Assembly: GCA_963989245.1 (NCBI GenBank)
Contig: OZ022342.1
Coordinates: 53,460,817 to 53,524,816, forward strand
Source of the DNA: Nansenia antarctica
Taxonomy: Eukaryota > Chordata > Actinopteri > Argentiniformes > Microstomatidae
Reading direction: 5' to 3'
Length of the DNA: 64,000 nt
A program made the translations under genes and the position numbers. The notes below the pieces were generated by a model that saw nothing but the letters and a program-made list of their open reading frames with translations, ran no database searches and had not been told where the DNA came from. Positions 58,047 through 64,000 of this stretch are shown here, one piece after another. Position 1 is the first letter of the stretch. Every line of letters starts with the position of its first letter.

Positions 58047-58749
58047 GGGCCCTATTATGCACTTCTTAACTTGCCGTCTTAAGTCTTAATTAAGACGCAC
58101 CGCCAGGTTAAGACCTACCGCCACCCTTATTATGCGCTTCATACGCGCTACTGCTATTATGCCGGTGTCGATAGGCGCCCACACATAAGACGTAATACTC
58201 CCGTGCATATATTACTCATTGTGGGAGTGTTCATATGTTAATGAAGTGCACTAGGCGCCCCTGCTATTATGCGATCTGACTTTGCTCCTATCGCTAAGAA
58301 GTGGTTTGAAAAGTTCTTAAGTTTAGACTTCATGCACGTTTTGAAACACGAGCGCGCCTCCGCGGTTTGCGCATGCATGTGGGCACACATGAACACGCAC
58401 GTGGCTCCACGGCAAGACGTCAATTACGGTCACAGTATAAATGCTTTATTTCAGAAGGGAGAGGCAGAGAAGCGCGCTGACCTCCTTCTTAGGACTTCCA
58501 TAATAGCATAGCGCTAATGACTTAACGCAGCCGGTTCTTAAAGGGAATGGCACCTGGCACGCTGATTGGGTTGATTGAGAAGACGCCCAAAACACACCCA
58601 TGACTAATTTCTTTGCTTAGCGCCGGGTTTTAGGCACCCACTACCGCACGCATAATAGCAAAGTGGCCTTGACCACGCCTCCACGTCTTAAGTTTAGATC
58701 TACCGCCTCATCTTATTGCTTAAGACTTATGAAGTGCATAATAGGGCCC
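58047..58749. mobile_element. 703-bp non-autonomous TIR element
   Basis: Ends share a perfect 19-bp inverted repeat, GGGCCCTATTATGCACTTC. They are flanked by ACC on both sides (58044-58046 and 58750-58752), a possible 3-bp target duplication. CTATTATGC(G) motifs recur inside, near 58130, 58152, 58264 and, inverted, near 58505 and 58650. No transposase frame. The 3-bp duplication hints at PIF/Harbinger, but the sequence ACC does not fit the usual TWA target, so the assignment is open. Confidence 0.78.
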
Positions 58750-58971
58750 ACCGTCTTTTCAGTCAGAGCACCCAGTGTGTCACAGGGCTCTGAATTTTCG
58801 AACGGGGGCACTCTGAGCGCTCTGAATTTCCGATCAACCAGAGTGCACCCTGGGGGGCGCTCCGGCGCTCAGAGCACGATTGCACCCCATGTATCCTTGC
58901 TCATACGTGCATGCACACATGCAGGCACGCACACACACACGCACGCCCATGGATGCGTGCATCCTCATTAT

Positions 58972-58998
58972 ACACACACACACACACACACACACACG
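58972..58998. repeat. (CA)n microsatellite
   Basis: Short perfect CA array in a TACACAC...ACGTTTC context. Confidence 0.85.
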
Positions 58999-59509
58999 TT
59001 TCACACATTCCCCAGTCCTCCGGGTCCAGGAAGCTAATCAAATGCAGACTCCCATTGCATTACCACTCAATTGGCAGCGTTTTATACATGAAAGGGGGCG
59101 ATAAACACAGACCACATATGGCTCCATTGAGCTCTACGATGACTGGGAACGATAAAGAATAAAAGGTCAGCGATTGGCGCTGTGCTTATTTTGTAGACTC
59201 ACCCCTCTGCACCATTAGATAATGAGACCACGTGACCAGGGAAGAAAGAGAGTCGAGAGGAGAACGCGATTGGGGGAAATGGGAAGCATAGGCCAACAGT
59301 GATGGTGCACGCTACTCTTCTCTGTCATCAACAACTGGATTTAGCCCTAAAAGTGTTCACAGGAGTAATCATAATAATAGTGTATACAATTCAGGGGTTA
59401 CAGCAGAAACATGCAGGGGTGTATCGGTTTCATGGTACCTAAGAGTCACGTAAAGATAAAGTGATCCTGCCTTCCTTCTCCAGAGCTGTGACCTTCCTAG
59501 AGGACATGG

Positions 59510-59572
<63 letters not shown>

Positions 59573-59587
59573 TGAGTGTGTGCGTGT

Positions 59588-59664
<77 letters not shown>

Positions 59665-59706
59665 CCTATTCCTGTGTGTGTGTGTGTGTGTGTGTGTGTG
59701 CCTATT

Positions 59707-59748
<42 letters not shown>

Positions 59749-59787
59749 TGTGTGTGTGTGTGTATGTATGTGTATGTGTGTGTGTGT

Positions 59788-59833
<46 letters not shown>
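59510..59833. repeat. (GT)n microsatellite, 0.32 kb, with repeated interruptions
   Basis: GT array with GAGTGAGTGTG blocks (near 59570 and 59630) and a GCCTATTCCTGTG block present twice (59664 and 59699), showing local duplication of interrupted segments. Confidence 0.93.
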
Positions 59834-59835
<2 letters not shown>

Positions 59836-60334
59836 GCATGTGTGTACTGCACAGATCAGCCTTCTAGGCTGAGCAGCAGGGCAGGTGCACATTGTCTACT
59901 GAGCTGTGAAATTCAAGGAGTGCTTCCCCTCTCGTCTCCCCTGCCATCCTAAAATATCGAGTATGCCTTGATTAACAGTTTGAGTGAACAGATTGTGCAG
60001 AGGATAGATGACATAATGAATGGATAAGTCAACAAAGAGGAGACAGGTAGGGCAGTCATACTTTATGATCAAGACTGATACAGTATATCACTTTGGTTGT
60101 AAATCCTATTATTACAACTATTAGGGGGGAGTTCACACAAGGTCAACCTTGAAGTTTGGCCTCAGTCTTGGGGTGAGTGCACTTCCCCAAGGCTTACTCT
60201 GTTCCCCCCCCCCCCCCCACCTCAACAGAATCCTCATCCCACACACACACTTCTCTCTCTTTCCCTGTAGCTTTTCTATTCAATACCCATTTCTTTCCCG
60301 CTGCACGCCCATCTCGCCCGCCCCCCCCCGGCCC
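59834..60334. other. No gene recognised
   Basis: Includes C-homopolymer tracts at about 60206-60220 and 60320-60329. No domain-bearing frame. Confidence 0.4.
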
Positions 60335-60524
<190 letters not shown>

Positions 60525-61262
60525 GAAGCATGATTCAGGGGCATGGTATAGATTTCATGAGGTGGACTATGCAGTATGGTATTCCATTTTGTTGACCTCA
60601 TTCACACATTCCACCTCTCCCACCACTGCAGCTCAGGCTCACATCTACAGTTGTGTTATGGAAAACAGGACCACTTGCTGATGTATTATTTCAATAACAC
60701 ACACAAATACCACAGAAAATTGCTTTTGTCCCCTACGCATACAGGAAGCCCCCTTGCTGTATTCCTGTGGTACGTGATCGGCTTTATAGGTAATACTCAA
60801 TTTGTGTCCCCTATATGATACACACTTCACACTTTCTGACACACCTGAATGTGGACACTTTTCCTATTCTACTGCTACTACAAATCATACTTCCTATTGG
60901 CTTTATACTATTTTTTATTTCTATAAATTGCAAGAAAATGTATGTTTTGACAAAGGGTACTACTTAATGGATAGTATTTTTAAGTAATCATACTGTATAC
61001 TACTAGTAATCATACTGTACCTACATACATCTACAGTATAAGCATTGATGAGAATCACTACAACATTTTATACAAATAAAATGCACATTTCATGTGTCAA
61101 ATTGCATTATACCCACCAACATTTGCCTGTTTAAAGTATTATTTACAAATTCATTTTCTGATCTTTGCCTAAGCATCTGTACCGCATATCCTGGCCAGAA
61201 GTGCAGGCAACACAGACATTTTTCTTGTCTTGTCTTTTGTGTCTTAATTACGTTTTAATTAA

Positions 61263-61468
61263 CACTAGAACAGCCATGCCTTTTTTACCTACTACAAGAG
61301 CTGCCATGGGGGTCAAATGACCATAGTCTTTCCAATGGAAAGCTGCTAGTTACAAAAATGCTATTTAAAATGTAAGGATACTGGGAGGTAGAATGTATAT
61401 CTCGGGACCTGAAATTTGATCGAGTGCAAAGATATAAAATAAAATACTCACCCATGGCTGTTCTAGTC
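61263..61468. mobile_element. piggyBac-like MITE with TTAA target
   Basis: The left end CACTAGAACAGCCATG and the reverse complement of the right end GACTAGAACAGCCATG match at 15 of 16 bases. TTAA directly flanks both sides (61259-61262 and 61469-61472), the piggyBac hallmark. No coding capacity. A GGGGTCAAATGACC near-palindrome lies near 61309-61322. Confidence 0.72.
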
Positions 61469-61584
61469 TTAAAAGTTTGTAGCTACAATACATATTGACA
61501 CATGATGAAAGCAGAGAGTGCAGTCCTGTGCAAATGGGCGTCATATGATTCATATCGTTTAAACATACATATTTGAAATATATG
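61379..61584. repeat. Tandem unit, left copy
   Basis: About 205 bp starting TACTGGGAGGTAGAATG and including CATATTGACACATGATGAAA. The right copy resumes at 62113, after the solo LTR. Its first half is the inner part of the piggyBac-like MITE, so duplication happened after that insertion. Confidence 0.8.
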
Positions 61585-62107
61585 TGTCAGGTTGGGGATC
61601 GCTCTACTGTTGAGCGACCCTTTGGCGCCCCCTTTGACGTGTATTGTTTCTCTGTCTGTCCTAATGTCTGTGATTGTTAACAGCTGTGAGTGATTGTCTT
61701 GGTCTATTTATATCCCCCTGTGTTTTCCCTCTGTGTCGGTTGTTCACTTTACGTTGCGTTGTGTGTGGTGCGTGTCCTCGTAGTCTTATCGCAGTCTTAT
61801 CGCTCCTCGTCTGCCTAGGAGATAAGTACCGTAGGACTATTGTAAGTAGTTTGCATTGCCATATTATATTGACAGCGTTTTGGGAGACAAAAGCCAACTC
61901 CCCTTTTGTTTTGTTGTTTTTGATTTGTATTATTATTTACGCATTCATCGGAGACTTGCTTTCTCCTCTTTTGTTTCATCGCTTACTGTGCGGTTTATTA
62001 TTCATGTTGCTCAAATAAAGAGTACCTTTATTTTGAATCTTATCCCTGCATCGATCTATTCTGTTCTGCTCTGCACCTGGGTCCAAATACATTGACTAAC
62101 CGTAACA
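61585..62107 (+). mobile_element. Solo LTR with 5-bp TSD
   Basis: 523 bp starting TGTCAGGTTGGGG and ending CCGTAACA (TG...CA). It is flanked by a perfect ATATG duplication (61580-61584 and 62108-62112). A TATTTATA box lies at 61705-61712 and AATAAA at 62014-62019, both on the plus strand. No internal coding region exists, so this is a solo LTR left by recombination. The 5-bp duplication and the TGT...ACA ends fit a Ty3/gypsy-type element, but the family is not proven. Confidence 0.82.
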
Positions 62108-62112
62108 ATATG

Positions 62113-62300
62113 TATACTGGGAGGTAGAATGCACATATCTCGGAAAGGTCATGAAAGGAGGGTCCTGAAATTTGGGTTGTCTTAAAGTTTGTCGCTACAA
62201 TACATATTGACACATGATGAAAGCAGAGAGTGCAGTCCCGTGCAAATGGGCGTCCTATGATTCATATAGTTTTACCATACATATTTGAAATATATTGTGT
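62113..62300. repeat. Tandem unit, right copy
   Basis: Matches 61379-61584 with substitutions. It lacks the MITE right terminus (the GATCGAG...GGCTGTTCTAG segment), so it was shortened after duplication. Confidence 0.78.
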
Positions 62301-64000
62301 AAAGTTTCCATCTAGCCATTTTTCATATTATTTCACAACTTTGTCGTTATATTGCTGTAACTGGTAACTGCTCTAGCACTAGCATCCTTAGCTAATCCTT
62401 AGCTCAGGGCTTTAACTTAAAGGGATGGTTAATGTTCATGTTTAGGTGAAAAATGATCTTACCTTGAGTTGGCCAGTAGAGAAATACACTTCCGTATGGC
62501 CTTTTCTACTTTCCTCCCTGCAGCAGCATAGTCTTACAATTCACAGGGTCCTCTCCAATAGACTAGCTTCCAACAGACCCTACGTTAGCATTTCAATGAC
62601 ATGCCAAACTCTCCTCAGAGAGACTTCAAACAAAGTTAGTTAAAAGCTACATTTAATAGGATGTGCATTCTATTAAAACATCAAACAATTACATGTTCTA
62701 GAATCAGACTTTTAAATGATATAATATATAGCCATTGATTCTTGAATAATACAGTATACCATATAATAGTCTCATGAGCTTAGTTCAACTGTCTTGCCCC
62801 ATTGAACCAATCATACAGTGTTTTAAACTAGTTTTAATCTTGTTTAATTGTAAACAAACACTGTATAGCTTCAAAACATGGATGGTCAGTCCTTGCATCC
62901 ATAGCTCTGTCTTTGAAGTGGCTGGGTACCACAGTCCCATTCACCTGTGTCCATGTACACACACCTACAATACTTGGTACATCTGAAGACAACCTTATCG
63001 TAAACCAAAATACGTTGTATCACCTCAAAGTTTGTATCACCTCAAAGTTTGAAAACATATATCTTGGAAACATGTTTATAACTGATTCCAATACCAGGAT
63101 TGCATTTTCTTTATAAATATTTTTTTTTTATAAATAGAGAGTGTTCACTTTTTCCCAGCCCCAACTTTATACTGAAACAAGTGGCAACATTTGGCTGAAA
63201 AAAAACCGAATGAATTTGCCAGAATTTGGATTGCAGCTCATTACACTTACACTACACTATTACACCAGTTGTCCATGGGTGAGATGTGACAATATAATAC
63301 AATAAGTCTGCCATTGTGAAACCCATGTCCCCCTCCTTCCCTGACCTTTCCTAGAAAGAGTTTTGAGACGTAGTATTATACATACAATACATAATCTAAA
63401 TGTCATATGTATCAGTATATATCATTAATCATAAAAATAAACTATATCAAATACAAATAGACACATTCATAAAAACACATCTATGTTGCAGAATAGCAGG
63501 CTTTAGGCACAATCGTTTACATACTTTACATTTGTTTTACATAATTATTATTAAACATCCATTTTATTATTATCAAGACCATTACAATGACCATTTGGTC
63601 TAGACAATTGAATATGCCATATGTCATTGTATAACCCAGGGTGAAGTAGAGCAAAAGCTTCAGTTTCAATGGATCCATTATTACAAAAAACCCACAGACG
63701 TTTATCTAAAGGAGTGTTTTATCTACCTGTTTCAATAGCAAGAGGGGCAACTTCCTATCTAATTTTAGCAGAGTGCTTTGATATGGTGGGATAAAACATT
63801 AGGTACCTATGATTCCATCTCAAAAGTGCTTTTAAAAAGGTAAAACGGTATGTAATTTGCTACTTTCAGGTTTGTTTAGTTTGTAAAAGTGTATACCACT
63901 TTTCTTCTTCACTCTCTGAAAGCAAATTCAAAGGCCTTTCGGTCATTTCTTGTGAACACCCTGTCTGTATCAGTGAGTTGTATATTCTTTCTTTGCAGTT
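62301..64000. other. No gene recognised
   Basis: AT-rich. Open frames of 70 codons or fewer without motifs. A short direct repeat (GTATCACCTCAAAGTTTG twice) lies near 63016-63052. Confidence 0.45.

Noticed and set aside
58269..58511. 80-codon frame inside the 703-bp TIR element
   Set aside because: No transposase motif, and composition matches the surrounding non-coding element.

Overview
This looks like non-genic DNA from a teleost fish. It carries long GT/CA, GA and TA microsatellites and many fish-type transposable elements, and I could not find a single convincing host exon. The elements are L2-like LINE ends, a tRNA-type SINE, an REL-endonuclease non-LTR retrotransposon, hAT elements, palindromic MITEs, a solo LTR and a class I endogenous retrovirus. 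I cannot name the species. The window is best read as an intergenic or large intronic stretch colonised by mobile elements of different ages.

Layout. 0-7.2 kb: a palindromic MITE, a decayed L2 3' end, a SINE, otherwise unassigned DNA. 7.2-12.2 kb: a complete 3,812-bp REL-type non-LTR retrotransposon (R2/NeSL/Hero-like group) with one open frame of about 1,131 codons. It is preceded, with no intervening base, by a 5'-truncated 1,139-bp copy of its own 3' end. 12.2-29.3 kb: unassigned DNA with many GT/TA arrays and a decayed LINE end. 29.3-29.6 kb: a fragment encoding a BED zinc finger of hAT/ZBED5 type. 29.787-43.540 kb: a 13.75-kb endogenous retrovirus on the minus strand, with two 657-bp LTRs that read identical base for base. 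43.6-64 kb: two internally deleted hAT elements with perfect 8-bp target duplications (one holding a nested element), an L2 end, palindromes, a 703-bp TIR element, a solo LTR and the longest microsatellites.

How the parts work together. The retrovirus has a promoter, primer-binding site, splice donor, gag, pol, env, polypurine tract and poly(A) signal in the expected order. Gag and pol share one frame separated by a single UAG, which points to readthrough expression. The env product has a CWIC motif in the surface part and a CX6CC motif in the transmembrane part, as in gamma-type envelopes. The two env parts lie in different frames, so this copy carries at least one env lesion. An unusually long leader of about 3.4 kb separates the 5' LTR from gag. 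The non-LTR element carries zinc-finger, reverse transcriptase, CCHC and endonuclease motifs in a single protein. Its head-to-tail arrangement fits template jumping during target-primed reverse transcription.
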